A program made the position numbers and the translations under genes. The notes below the pieces were generated by a model. It was not told the DNA's origin, made no database searches, and worked only from the letters and a program-made list of their open reading frames with translations. A stretch of 64,000 nucleotides of DNA from Acetobacter okinawensis (GTDB lineage: Bacteria; Pseudomonadota; Alphaproteobacteria; Acetobacterales; Acetobacteraceae): the NCBI RefSeq assembly GCF_002153655.1, contig NZ_JOPJ01000006.1, positions 124,001 through 188,000 of the forward strand, written 5' to 3'. This document shows, in pieces, positions 52,816 through 62,950 of the stretch (positions within the stretch are counted from its first letter, which is position 1; each line of letters begins with the position of its first letter).

Positions 52816-53271
52816 ATGACCCTTCGTGAAAGCCTGATGGCAGACCTGAAAACCGCAATGAAGGCGGGAGAAAGTGCCCGGGTTGCAACCATCCGCATGG
52901 TAACGGCCAAACTCAAGGATGTGGAAATCGCAGGCCGTGCAAAGGGGCAGGAAGGGCTGAGCGAGGAGGACGGTATTTCCGCCCTGCGCGGCATGATCAA
53001 GTCCCGCACGGAATCCGCCACGTTGTACCGCGATGCCGGACGCCCCGAACTGGCGGACAAGGAAGAGGCCGAAATTGCGGTGATCCGTGGCTACCTGCCC
53101 CCTGAGCTGGATGAGGCCACTCTGGCCGCAGCAGTCAAGGAAGCTGTTGCCTCTACCGGTGCCGCGTCCATGAAGGATATGGGCAAGGTCATGGGTGTGC
53201 TCAAAGGCCGCTTTGGTGCAGCTCTGGACATGAGCCGCGCGAGTGCCGCCGTAAAGGCGCTGCTGGGCTAG
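52816..53271 (+). CDS. yqeY: GatB/YqeY family protein
   Basis: A 151-residue YqeY protein, related to the tail domain of the GatB amidotransferase. The family start LRESLMADLKTAMKAGE, VRMVTAKLKDVEIA-type segment (RMVTAKLKDVEIAGRA), YRDAGRPELADKEEAEI and GYLPPELDEATL are all present. It may bind tRNA, but its function is not settled. A GAGAAGC site lies upstream of the ATG. It lies 22 bases ahead of dnaG, a pairing frequent in alphaproteobacteria. Confidence 0.92.
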   Translation: MTLRESLMADLKTAMKAGESARVATIRMVTAKLKDVEIAGRAKGQEGLSEEDGISALRGMIKSRTESATLYRDAGRPELADKEEAEIAVIRGYLPPELDEATLAAAVKEAVASTGAASMKDMGKVMGVLKGRFGAALDMSRASAAVKALLG

Positions 53272-53293
53272 GCGGCGGGGCGGCGCGCGGCAT

Positions 53294-55123
53294 ATGGCCA
53301 TTGATTCCAATTTTCTGGACGAACTGCGCGCGCGCACGCCCATAACGTCTGTTATCGGGCGCAGGGTCAAACTCGCCCGCTCAGGCCGGAACTGGAAAGG
53401 CTGCTGCCCCTTCCACGGGGAAAAAACGCCCTCGTTTTATGTGTATGACGACCACTTTCACTGCTTCGGCTGCGGGGTGCATGGGGATGTGATCTCCTTT
53501 GTCATGCAGATGGAGGGCAAGAACTTCCCCGAGGCGGTGGAGGAATTGTCCACGGCCGCAGGCATGGAGGTGCCAAAAGACACCCGCACCACGCGGGAGG
53601 AGGTGGCCCGTGCGCGCTCGCTGGAGGATGTGCTTGAGGCTGCTCAGGCAGTGTGGTCAGCAGCCCTTTACAGGCCCGAGGGGCGTGCCGGGCTGGACTA
53701 CCTGCTCGGGCGGGGCTTAACGCGGGAGACCATTGCCGCCTTTGGGCTTGGCTGGGCCAGCGCAGGGCGCGGGCATCTGGTGGAGGCGCTGGCCCCGCAG
53801 GGCATTACCCCTGAGCAGATGGCCGAAGCGGGGCTAATGCGCGTGGACGAGGATGGCCGCCCCAAGGGCGAGCTGTTCTGGGGCCGCGTGACTTTTCCCA
53901 TACGTGACCGCAAGGGGCGGCTTGTCTCTTTTGGGGGGCGTATTCTGGGCGATGGGCAGCCCAAATACCTGAATGGGCCGGAAACCCCACTTTTTTCCAA
54001 GCGCAGGCTGCTGTTCGGTCTGGACCGTGCGCGCGCGGCCGTGCGTGCGCTAAGGCCCAGAGGAATGGCAGCCCCGGACCTGATTGTGGTGGAAGGGTAT
54101 ATGGACGTCATAGCCCTGCATCAGGCTGGTTTTACGGGGGCGGTGGCGCCACTTGGCACGGCGCTGACCCCTGAACAGATGGAGGTGCTGTGGCAGGTCG
54201 ACCGTGCGCCTATCCTGTGTTTTGATGGCGATGGCGCGGGTCGGAGGGCGGCTGTCAAAGCGGCGGAAACCGGCCTGCCCCTGCTGGCGCCAGAGCACAG
54301 CCTGCGCATCTGTCTGCTACCAGATGGTGAGGACCCCGACAGTCTGGTTCGCCAGCGTGGCGCGCCCTTTGTGGCAGAGCTTTTTGCCGGAGCGGCCCCT
54401 CTGTCGAACGTGCTGTTTGATCTGCTGGTGGGGGGCATAAGCAATCCGGGGCCGGAGGAAAGGGCCGCCCTGCGGCGCAGGCTGAGCGACGTTGCAGCCC
54501 TTATTCCAGACAAAGCTCTTGCCGCAGAATACCGGGTTACGCTGCTAGACCGTTTTTTTGCCACCTTCCGCCAGCAGGGGCGTGGGCGGCAGAAGGGTGG
54601 GGCGCAGGCGTTTGCCACACAGGGCGCTGTGCGGGATTCGCATACAGTGGACATGAACCACGAGCGGGAACTGCAACGGCTGATGCTGCTGCTGCTCGTG
54701 GAGCATCCACAACTGGTGCAGGAAATGGAAGAAGCCTTGTGCCGCCTTGACTTACCGGTAGATTTTGCGCCATTGCGTGGTGTGCTGCTGGACCTGTCGG
54801 CCGATGGGCGTCTGCCCCAGACGGGGGATGACCTGCGGACATGGCTGGAAGAACATGGGCAGGCGGCAACTCTGGCGCCTCTCATGCGTGTTGATGGCAC
54901 GGGCCTGAGCCATGGAGATGTGGAGACTGTTGCCGCCAGAACACGATGGTGGCATTTTTATGGCTTGCTGTACCGTGACCAGTTCATACGTGAGGTTACG
55001 GACGATGTGGCCCGTTTTTTTTCGGAAAAAACGGGAGATACCAGCCAGTGGCAGAGATTGCAGGCGCGGCTGGAAGCCATGGAGCGTCTGCGCCGTGGCG
55101 GACTGGATGATGCGGATATCTGA
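53294..55123 (+). CDS. dnaG: DNA primase
   Basis: A 609-residue DnaG, which lays RNA primers at replication forks. The N-terminal CHC2 zinc site is C38, H41, C57, C60 (CCPFHGEKTPSF, HCFGCG). The TOPRIM catalytic core includes LIVVEGYMDVIALHQAGF and LCFDGDGAGRRAA with its aspartates. The C-terminal helicase-binding region is present (RWWHFYGLLYRDQF). yqeY-dnaG-rpoD is the usual macromolecular-synthesis arrangement in this class, lacking rpsU. Confidence 0.96.
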   Translation: MAIDSNFLDELRARTPITSVIGRRVKLARSGRNWKGCCPFHGEKTPSFYVYDDHFHCFGCGVHGDVISFVMQMEGKNFPEAVEELSTAAGMEVPKDTRTTREEVARARSLEDVLEAAQAVWSAALYRPEGRAGLDYLLGRGLTRETIAAFGLGWASAGRGHLVEALAPQGITPEQMAEAGLMRVDEDGRPKGELFWGRVTFPIRDRKGRLVSFGGRILGDGQPKYLNGPETPLFSKRRLLFGLDRARAAVRALRPRGMAAPDLIVVEGYMDVIALHQAGFTGAVAPLGTALTPEQMEVLWQVDRAPILCFDGDGAGRRAAVKAAETGLPLLAPEHSLRICLLPDGEDPDSLVRQRGAPFVAELFAGAAPLSNVLFDLLVGGISNPGPEERAALRRRLSDVAALIPDKALAAEYRVTLLDRFFATFRQQGRGRQKGGAQAFATQGAVRDSHTVDMNHERELQRLMLLLLVEHPQLVQEMEEALCRLDLPVDFAPLRGVLLDLSADGRLPQTGDDLRTWLEEHGQAATLAPLMRVDGTGLSHGDVETVAARTRWWHFYGLLYRDQFIREVTDDVARFFSEKTGDTSQWQRLQARLEAMERLRRGGLDDADI

Positions 55124-55217
55124 GCGGCGTTTGAATGTTCCTGAGGGTGTTCCTCTTGACTTCGCGCTCAGTATATCCCACGTCCTGCCCGCCCCGAATA
55201 ACGTGAACAGTGTAGTG

Positions 55218-55256
55218 TGGTAAACTGGTCGTTCTGTATTCTGTCCGGAATACAGA
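55218..55256 (+). promoter_or_regulatory. rpoD leader: extended -10 element and 24-bp inverted repeat
   Basis: TGGTAAACT (55218-55226) looks like an extended -10 box. Just downstream lies TCTGTATTC-N6-GAATACAGA (55233-55256), with 9-base perfect arms, ending 22 bases before the rpoD ATG and close to its GGGGGAGGGAGC ribosome binding region. It could act as an operator or as a hairpin at the 5' end of the rpoD mRNA. The remaining bases from 55124 show no other feature I can support. Confidence 0.45.
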
Positions 55257-55278
55257 TGGGGGAGGGAGCAGGTCTGGC

Positions 55279-57255
<1,977 letters not shown>

Positions 57256-57279
57256 TCTAGGCTTTCTTCAGCCGGTTAC

Positions 57280-57310
57280 GCGCATGAAGGTTGTTGTGAC
57301 CTTCATGCGC
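57280..57310. repeat. Perfect 12-bp inverted repeat after rpoD, over the GNAT start
   Basis: GCGCATGAAGGT (57280-57291) and ACCTTCATGCGC (57299-57310) are perfect complements with a 7-base loop, starting 25 bases after the rpoD stop. It spans the candidate start codons at 57284 and 57305. No T run follows. It could be an attenuator of read-through from rpoD, an operator, or a structure that hides the start codon. Confidence 0.6.
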
Positions 57311-57823
57311 ATGAACACCCCACCCGCAACGCCAGCCCTGACGTTGCCAGATGGGTGGATGCTTGAAGATGACGTGCATCTCTCCGTGTCCCAGTACCGT
57401 AGCCTGCATTTTGGTGTAGGGCGGCAGTGTTGCTGGTGGATGCGGCAGGCTCTGTCGGACAAGGCATTGGGCCAGTTGCTGGCCACAGCCCCTATAAAAA
57501 TTGGCCTGCTGCGCGAGCATGGGCACATTCGTGGTTTTTACGAGCTGAATCTGACAGACCCGCAGAATGTCAATCTGGCTTATTTTGGCCTGTTGCCAGA
57601 GGCAATAGGGCAGGGAGTCGGGCGGGCTTTCCTGGATGGGGTGTTGCGTCGCGCATGGGCCACGCAGCCCAGAACCGTGCGGGTCAATACCTGCACAGCC
57701 GACCATCCCCGTGCCCTGCCGCTGTACCAGCAGATGGGCTTTGCAGTCATTCGCCGGGTGGAGGAGGAGTGGGATGTGCCAGACCGATTGGGGCTGGACA
57801 TTCCAGCACATCTGCGCGGCTGA
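57284..57823 (+). CDS. GNAT-family N-acetyltransferase
   Basis: A 179-residue GNAT-fold protein. The acetyl-CoA-binding loop is visible as LPEAIGQGVGRAFLDGVLRR, followed by the beta-bulge part VRVNTCTADHPRALPLYQQM and GFAVIRR. The substrate is unknown. The start is uncertain: 57284 is chosen because VVVTFMRMNTPP resembles the VTYLEM-like N-terminus I recall for this subgroup; 57311 would give 170 residues. The 5' end lies within a strong inverted repeat, which may limit translation. Confidence 0.75.
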   Translation: MKVVVTFMRMNTPPATPALTLPDGWMLEDDVHLSVSQYRSLHFGVGRQCCWWMRQALSDKALGQLLATAPIKIGLLREHGHIRGFYELNLTDPQNVNLAYFGLLPEAIGQGVGRAFLDGVLRRAWATQPRTVRVNTCTADHPRALPLYQQMGFAVIRRVEEEWDVPDRLGLDIPAHLRG

Positions 57824-57925
57824 AAAAACCTTGCTTTTTTACGCTGGCTGTGGTTGAGACTGCCTTTCCCTGCCGGGCTCAGGCATTGGTCCGGCTATAC
57901 CCTTAGTTTCTGGCGTGTTCAGAGG

Positions 57926-57955
57926 CACCGCTGCCGAAAGGGTTCGGCGCGGGTG
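57926..57955 (+). promoter_or_regulatory. Candidate S6:S18 autoregulatory hairpin in the rpsF leader
   Basis: A stem of CACC, GC and GCCGAA on the 5' side pairs with TTCGGC, GC and GG-TG on the 3' side around an AGGG loop, with small bulges at T57932 and G57953. It ends 27 bases before the rpsF ATG. In many bacteria the S6:S18 complex binds a bulged hairpin in this leader; this is a candidate for that element, not a proven match. The earlier part of the 159-base gap has only an A6...T6 dyad near 57825-57841. Confidence 0.4.
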
Positions 57956-57982
57956 GGTTGATTGTATCCGAAGGGAGCAAAC

Positions 57983-58438
57983 ATGCCACTTTACGAAAGC
58001 GTGCTTATTGCACGTAATGACATTTCTCAGCAGCAGGTGGACGCTATTCTGGACGGTATTGCCGCTCAGATCGAAGCAGACGGCGGTGCCGTTCGCAAGC
58101 GTGAATACTGGGGCCTGCGCAGCCTTGCATACCGCATCAAAAAGAACCGTAAGGGCCACTATGCTCTTCTGGGTCTGGAAGTGCGCTCGGAGCTGCTCAA
58201 GGAAATTGAACGCCAGCTGTCCCTCAACGAAGACGTCCTGCGTCTGCTGACGCTGCGTGTCGATGAAATTGACGAAGCACCGTCCCCCGTTCTGTCCCGC
58301 AAGGGCGAAGACCGTGGCGAACGTGGCAGCTTCCGTGGTGGCGCCAAGCCAGCCGGTGGTCGTTTTGAAAGCGGCCGTGGTGGCCGTCGCGGTGGCGACG
58401 ACCGGATTGCTGACCAGCCAGAAAACGCAGCGGAGTAA
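57983..58438 (+). CDS. rpsF: 30S ribosomal protein S6
   Basis: A 151-residue S6 that binds 16S rRNA together with S18. The family start [19 protein letters not shown] and the [19 protein letters not shown] strand are clear. A long Arg/Gly-rich tail ([19 protein letters not shown], then GGRRGG) extends it beyond the usual 100-135 residues and ends in an acidic QPENAAE. ATG at 57983 follows AAGGGAGC. It leads the rpsF-rpsR-rplI operon. Confidence 0.96.
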   Translation: MPLYESVLIARNDISQQQVDAILDGIAAQIEADGGAVRKREYWGLRSLAYRIKKNRKGHYALLGLEVRSELLKEIERQLSLNEDVLRLLTLRVDEIDEAPSPVLSRKGEDRGERGSFRGGAKPAGGRFESGRGGRRGGDDRIADQPENAAE

Positions 58439-58443
58439 TTCAG

Positions 58444-58719
58444 ATGTCTGAAACAACAGAAATCAACCCCGCCGCCCGTCGTCCGGCTGTTGGTGCGCGT
58501 CGTCCGTTCTACCGTCGTCGCAAGTCCTGCCCGTTCTCCGGCCCCAACGCGCCGAAGATCGACTACAAGGACGTCCGTCTGCTCAGCCGCTTCCTTTCCG
58601 AACGTGGAAAGATCGTGCCGAGCCGTATTACGGCGGTTTCTGCAAAAAAGCAGCGTGAGCTGGCGCAGGCTATCAAGCGTGCCCGCTTCCTGGCTCTGCT
58701 TCCTTACGTTGTAAGCTGA
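58444..58719 (+). CDS. rpsR: 30S ribosomal protein S18
   Basis: A 91-residue S18, which forms a heterodimer with S6 on the 30S platform. The N-terminus is a short basic extension ([20 protein letters not shown]); the core has [20 protein letters not shown] and [20 protein letters not shown], ending in [12 protein letters not shown]. It starts five bases after rpsF, so the two partners are made together. Confidence 0.97.
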   Translation: MSETTEINPAARRPAVGARRPFYRRRKSCPFSGPNAPKIDYKDVRLLSRFLSERGKIVPSRITAVSAKKQRELAQAIKRARFLALLPYVVS

Positions 58720-58730
58720 GGGGAACAACC

Positions 58731-59321
58731 ATGGCTGCTACAGAAGTAATCCTGCTCCAGCGCGTAGCGCATCTGGGTCAGATGGGTGATGCGGTAAAGG
58801 TTCGTCCGGGTTATGCCCGTAACTACCTGCTGCCGCAGGGCATGGCCATTCGTGCGAACGAAGCCAACCGTGCCCGTTTTGATCGTGAACGTGCACAGCT
58901 TGAAGCACAGAACATCAAAAACCGTGAAGAAGCAGAACGTCTGTCCGAACGGATGGAAGGTCTGGCGGTTGTTCTGATCCGTCAGGCTGGTGACAGCGGC
59001 AGCCTGTATGGCTCCGTGAGCACCCGCGACGTGGCACAGTCCGTGACGGAAGCTGGTTTTACCATCTCCCGCCAGCAGGTCTCCCTTGCGCACCCCATCA
59101 AGTCCCTGGGGCTGTATGAGGTCAAGGTTGCACTGCACCCGGAAGTGATCGTGTCTGTTATCGTTAACGTTGCCCGTTCGCAGGAAGAAGCTGAACGTCA
59201 GGCACGTGGCGAAGCGACCTCCGTGGAAGAAGAAGCCACGCTGGCCGGTGACGAAGCCTTTGTTGAAGGCGAAATCGTTGCTGACGCTGAAGAAGTTGAA
59301 GCTCAGGACGCAACGGCCTGA
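58731..59321 (+). CDS. rplI: 50S ribosomal protein L9
   Basis: A 196-residue L9, whose elongated shape projects from the 50S L1 stalk base. The conserved N-terminal domain has [20 protein letters not shown] and [15 protein letters not shown]; the connecting helix and C-terminal domain follow. A highly acidic tail of about 35 residues ([20 protein letters not shown]) makes it longer than E. coli L9 (149). GAGGGGAACAACC precedes the ATG. A terminator follows. Confidence 0.97.
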   Translation: MAATEVILLQRVAHLGQMGDAVKVRPGYARNYLLPQGMAIRANEANRARFDRERAQLEAQNIKNREEAERLSERMEGLAVVLIRQAGDSGSLYGSVSTRDVAQSVTEAGFTISRQQVSLAHPIKSLGLYEVKVALHPEVIVSVIVNVARSQEEAERQARGEATSVEEEATLAGDEAFVEGEIVADAEEVEAQDATA

Positions 59322-59344
59322 GTTTTCGCTTTCGCGAGACTGTG

Positions 59345-59379
59345 AAAAAAGGATCGGCTTTGGCCGGTCCTTTTTTTTT
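59345..59379 (+). terminator. Intrinsic terminator after rplI
   Basis: AAAAAGGATCGGC and GCCGGTCCTTTTT form a 13-base stem with one G-U pair, followed by a run of nine T. It closes the rpsF-rpsR-rplI unit. Confidence 0.93.
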
Positions 59380-59443
59380 GTCGGTTTGTCCGTTACGCTC
59401 TATGCAGTGACAGGATATTTTTCAAATATAGGGAAATTTCAGC

Positions 59444-60667
59444 ATGAAGCGCGTTCTGGACCCGATCTTACGGCATTTTGTGGAATCCGGCTCCTTGCGC
59501 GTTTTGTGGCCGGATGGCACGACCAGCACCTATAGTGGCAAAAAAAGCGGACCACATGCAGGAGTGCATTTAAAAAACGCAGCAGCGGTCAAATCTTTAG
59601 TGTTCAATCCCGGTCTGGCATTTGGCGAGGCTTATATGGATGGCGGGCTTGCTCCGATGGAGTGCACGCTCTACGACCTGCTGCACCTGCTCATGCTCAA
59701 TGCCATGAACCCCTCGGGGCATATTACCGAGCAGCTTTCGGCGGCATTGCGTTATGTGCGGCGCGGCTGGATCCAGTTTAATTCCACTTCCCGCTCAAAG
59801 CAGAATGTTGCCCACCATTATGATCTGGGGAACAGTCTGTACGAACTCTTTCTGGACAAGGACTGGCAGTATTCCTGCGCCTATTTCCAGACTGGGGAGG
59901 AAACACTGGACGAGGCACAGGAGGCAAAAAAACACCATATTGCCGCCAAGCTCAAACTCGACCGATCGGGGCTGGAAGTGCTGGATATTGGCTGTGGCTG
60001 GGGGGGCATGGCCCTGACTTTGGCCAAAGACTACGGCGCGGTTGTAACCGGCATCACCCTTTCGGAGGAGCAGCTTGCTTTTGCCCGCCAGCGCGCGCAG
60101 GACGCAGGGCTTGCAGGGCAGGTTACGTTTGAACTGCTGGATTACCGCCATTTGCGGCGCAGGTTTGACCGTATTATCTCGGTCGGTATGTTCGAGCATG
60201 TCGGGGTGGGGCATTACAAGGCGTTTTTTGAAACCGTTCGCAACAGCCTGAACCCCGATGGCATAGCCCTGATCCACTCCATCGGCCGGAGTGATGAGCC
60301 GGGGACGACCAACCCATGGATGAATAAATACATCTTCCCCGGTGGGTATTCTCCCGCATTGAGCGAGGTGTTTTCCGCCGTGCAGCAGACCGGCTTATGG
60401 GTTACGGACTGCGAAATCCTGCGCCTGCATTATGCCCGGACCATTGCCATCTGGCGTGAGCGTTTTGCCTCCCGCCGTGCGGAGGCCGTGGCCATGTATG
60501 ATGAGCGCTTTGCCAGAATGTTCGAGTTCTATCTGGTTGCGGCTGAACTTGCTTTTCGTGTGCAGGGGCACATGAACTTCCAGTTGCAGCTTTCCCCCTC
60601 CATCAGCGCGGTGCCCTATACCCGTGACTACATGGTGGATGCAGAAAGAGCCAAAACCACCCGCTAA
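59444..60667 (+). CDS. cfa: Cyclopropane-fatty-acyl-phospholipid synthase
   Basis: A 407-residue Cfa enzyme, which converts cis-unsaturated phospholipid acyl chains to cyclopropane forms using SAM, often in response to acid and stationary phase. The SAM-binding motif VLDIGCGWGGMALTLA, the NVAHHYDLGNSLYELFLDKD segment and SVGMFEHVGVGHYKAFF are characteristic. The upstream 60 bases after the rplI terminator are AT-rich and probably hold its promoter. Its end lies seven bases from the convergent rsmA end. Confidence 0.94.
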   Translation: MKRVLDPILRHFVESGSLRVLWPDGTTSTYSGKKSGPHAGVHLKNAAAVKSLVFNPGLAFGEAYMDGGLAPMECTLYDLLHLLMLNAMNPSGHITEQLSAALRYVRRGWIQFNSTSRSKQNVAHHYDLGNSLYELFLDKDWQYSCAYFQTGEETLDEAQEAKKHHIAAKLKLDRSGLEVLDIGCGWGGMALTLAKDYGAVVTGITLSEEQLAFARQRAQDAGLAGQVTFELLDYRHLRRRFDRIISVGMFEHVGVGHYKAFFETVRNSLNPDGIALIHSIGRSDEPGTTNPWMNKYIFPGGYSPALSEVFSAVQQTGLWVTDCEILRLHYARTIAIWRERFASRRAEAVAMYDERFARMFEFYLVAAELAFRVQGHMNFQLQLSPSISAVPYTRDYMVDAERAKTTR

Positions 60668-60674
60668 GTTTTAG

Positions 60675-61499
60675 TCAGCCAAGTGCCAGATGCGCCTGCG
60701 CCAGTTGGTCGAACTCTGCAATGCTCAGGGTTTCGGCCCGGCGGGTGCCATCTATATTTGTAGCAGCCAGCAGCTTTTCTCCATTCAGGCTTTTCAGCGA
60801 CCCCCGTAGCATTTTGCGCCTCTGGCCAAAAGCTGCGGCGGTCACGCGCTCCATGGCCTTGAACAGGGCTGGGGAGGGCTGGTTACGGTGGGGGGTAATG
60901 CTGGCAACGGCTGACCAGACTGCGGGAGGGGGCGTAAAGGCTCCGGGGGGGAGCTTCATCACCACAGCGCAGTCGGCACACCATTGGCTTAAAACAGCCA
61001 GACGGCCGTAATGGTCACTATCGGGGGCGGCACATATCCGCTCCGCCACTTCCCACTGGAACATCAGGGTCAGCCTGTCCCATGCCGTACCCTGACGCAA
61101 CCACCCTATGAGCAGGGGGGTGGCAACATTGTAGGGCAGGTTGGCCACAACCTGCCTTGGGGCGGGGCAGAGTGTTGTCAGGTCCAGCTTCAGGGCGTCG
61201 GCTTCTACCACGCTCAGGCGGTCTGGGTAAAACTGTGCCAGCTCCTTAATAACAGCAACGGCGCGGCTATCCAGTTCCACGGCAGTGACCGTACTGGCAC
61301 CTGCGGCCAGCAAAGAGCGGGTCAGACCGCCGGGGCCGGGCCCTACTTCTACCACATGCCGCCCGGCCAGAGAGCCTGCAAGGGCTGCAATATGGTCGGT
61401 AATGCCCGGGTCGAGCAGAAAATGCTGGCCTAGTGCCTTGCGGGCATCCAACTCATGCCGGCGAATAACATCGCGCAGGCTTTCCAGTTCGGGAGGCAG
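60675..61499 (-). CDS. rsmA: 16S rRNA dimethyladenosine transferase, probable CTG start
   Basis: RsmA (KsgA) dimethylates A1518/A1519 of 16S rRNA. The SAM motif is VVEVGPGPGGLTRSLL and the catalytic motif NLPYNVATPLLIGWL. The first standard start codon (TTG at 61451) gives 258 residues beginning LDARKALGQHF, but the frame stays open upstream and encodes PPELESLRDVIRRHE, the usual N-terminus of the family. No ATG, GTG or TTG precedes this stretch. CTG at 61499 lies two bases after the surA stop and seven bases after AAAGGGG; it gives 274 residues, close to E. coli KsgA (273). Confidence 0.85.
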   Translation of the reverse strand: MPPELESLRDVIRRHELDARKALGQHFLLDPGITDHIAALAGSLAGRHVVEVGPGPGGLTRSLLAAGASTVTAVELDSRAVAVIKELAQFYPDRLSVVEADALKLDLTTLCPAPRQVVANLPYNVATPLLIGWLRQGTAWDRLTLMFQWEVAERICAAPDSDHYGRLAVLSQWCADCAVVMKLPPGAFTPPPAVWSAVASITPHRNQPSPALFKAMERVTAAAFGQRRKMLRGSLKSLNGEKLLAATNIDGTRRAETLSIAEFDQLAQAHLALG

Positions 61500-61501
61500 G
61501 G

Positions 61502-62869
61502 TTACGCCCCTTTCAGTTTAACGCGCATGTCAATCATGGCGCGGCGGTGCAGGTCGCTGTCAAGCTGGCGGGCTGCCTGCTCCACACGCTCGTTCATCAA
61601 CTGGTCTGCAATTTCGCTCGGGGAGCGGTTGGAAAAGTTCTTTTCTGTTTTGGAGCAGACCATGAGCAGGGCAATCCCCTCACGCGAGACCATGGGGCGG
61701 GAGACCTGATTGAGTGGAAGCTCGCTCAGCACGGACTGCATCTGCGGGTTCAGGCGCTCCAGCGGCAGTTCGCCCGGATTGCCCGGTCGTTTCTCGCCTT
61801 CGGCTTTGTTCGCCACTTCCATTTCCGCACAGTTATGCGTTGTCTGGCTGATGTGCATGGCTTTTTGCAGGGCGGCTTCCTGCTGCGGGGTAACATGCTG
61901 GGGGTCCAGCGGCGTGTCAAACCCGACAAAAACCTGCCGGATATCAACCATATGGCCCATTTCCTTGCCGACCACGCGCTTGCCGTTCAAGGTGACAATT
62001 ACAAACCCGCCGGGCACGGTAATGGGGTTGGAGACAGCGCCAACACCAACGGGCATCTGCCGCACAATATCGACCACGCTGGGGTCGAGTTCGTCTTCCT
62101 GCACCCAGCCCATGGAGCCGCCGTCAAGCGCTGTCTGGCTCTGGGAGAACTGGGCCGCAACAATGGGGAAGGGCGCTCCCTTGTGCAGTTCCTCAATAAC
62201 CGTGTTGGTAAAGGCCAACTCGTCTTCCGCGTGGCGTGGGTCATCCACCTTGACGAAAATTTCGCTGATTTCGTATTCCGTCCGGCCTTCTTCGCGCTTC
62301 AGGGCTGCCTGACGCTGGGCAATATCGCCAGCGGCCACACGGGAGCGGGGGCCAAGCTCCTGCCGTAGAACCTGAACCCAGCCGATCTGCACCCGCAACT
62401 GGTCAATGAGCGTGGTGAGCGAGACGCCATCCTGCGCAAGGTGGCTGCGTAGAGTTCCCTCGGGCATGCCATTGCGTTTTTCAATATTCCCGATGGCAGC
62501 GGCAATCTGTTCGGGCGCAATGTTGATGTGGCGGCTCAGAATTTCCTGCGTGCGCAGTTTTTCGTCAATCATCTGGCGAATGATCTGTGGGCGCAGGCGG
62601 GCCATCAGATCATCGGAGACAGGCAGCCCCGTGGAGAGGGCAAACAGCTTGCCACGGTTGTCCACGTCCCTTTTGGTCAGGGGAATGCTGTTTACCACCG
62701 CCACGATCATGTCGTCGGGTTCGGGCTGCGTCTGGGCGGGTGTTGCGGGTTTGCCAGATGGTGTGTGGTGGTGTGTAGCCGCCAGTGCCGCATGGGGCGC
62801 GGCCGCGCAGAGTGGCAGAGCCAGCGCGGTAAGGGAACAACAAGCCAGTGTTAAGGAGCGCAGACGCAT
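61502..62869 (-). CDS. surA: Periplasmic chaperone / peptidyl-prolyl isomerase SurA
   Basis: A 455-residue SurA-like protein that escorts outer-membrane proteins such as LptD. An N-terminal signal peptide (SLTLACCSLTALALPLCAAA) is followed by the SurA N-domain (IVAVVNSIPLTKRDVDNRGK) and a parvulin domain with GGSMGWVQEDELDP and MPVGVGAVSNPITVPGGFVI. A second, more divergent PPIase-like domain lies at about residues 280-420. It is the middle gene of lptD-surA-rsmA, 81 bases after lptD. Confidence 0.93.
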   Translation of the reverse strand: MRLRSLTLACCSLTALALPLCAAAPHAALAATHHHTPSGKPATPAQTQPEPDDMIVAVVNSIPLTKRDVDNRGKLFALSTGLPVSDDLMARLRPQIIRQMIDEKLRTQEILSRHINIAPEQIAAAIGNIEKRNGMPEGTLRSHLAQDGVSLTTLIDQLRVQIGWVQVLRQELGPRSRVAAGDIAQRQAALKREEGRTEYEISEIFVKVDDPRHAEDELAFTNTVIEELHKGAPFPIVAAQFSQSQTALDGGSMGWVQEDELDPSVVDIVRQMPVGVGAVSNPITVPGGFVIVTLNGKRVVGKEMGHMVDIRQVFVGFDTPLDPQHVTPQQEAALQKAMHISQTTHNCAEMEVANKAEGEKRPGNPGELPLERLNPQMQSVLSELPLNQVSRPMVSREGIALLMVCSKTEKNFSNRSPSEIADQLMNERVEQAARQLDSDLHRRAMIDMRVKLKGA

Positions 62870-62950
62870 ACGGAACGGTCTTTCAGCTTTCTGCCATATC
62901 AGAACGATCTGTTGGTGATACCGGAGATGACACTATTTTTGAAGCAGTTC

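Noticed and set aside
55156-55177. TTGACT and TATATC upstream of rpoD as a promoter
   Set aside because: The spacer would be only 10 bases, too short for sigma-70.
57825-57841. A6 / T6 dyad after the GNAT gene as an intrinsic terminator
   Set aside because: The stem is only A-T pairs with a short loop, too weak to support termination.
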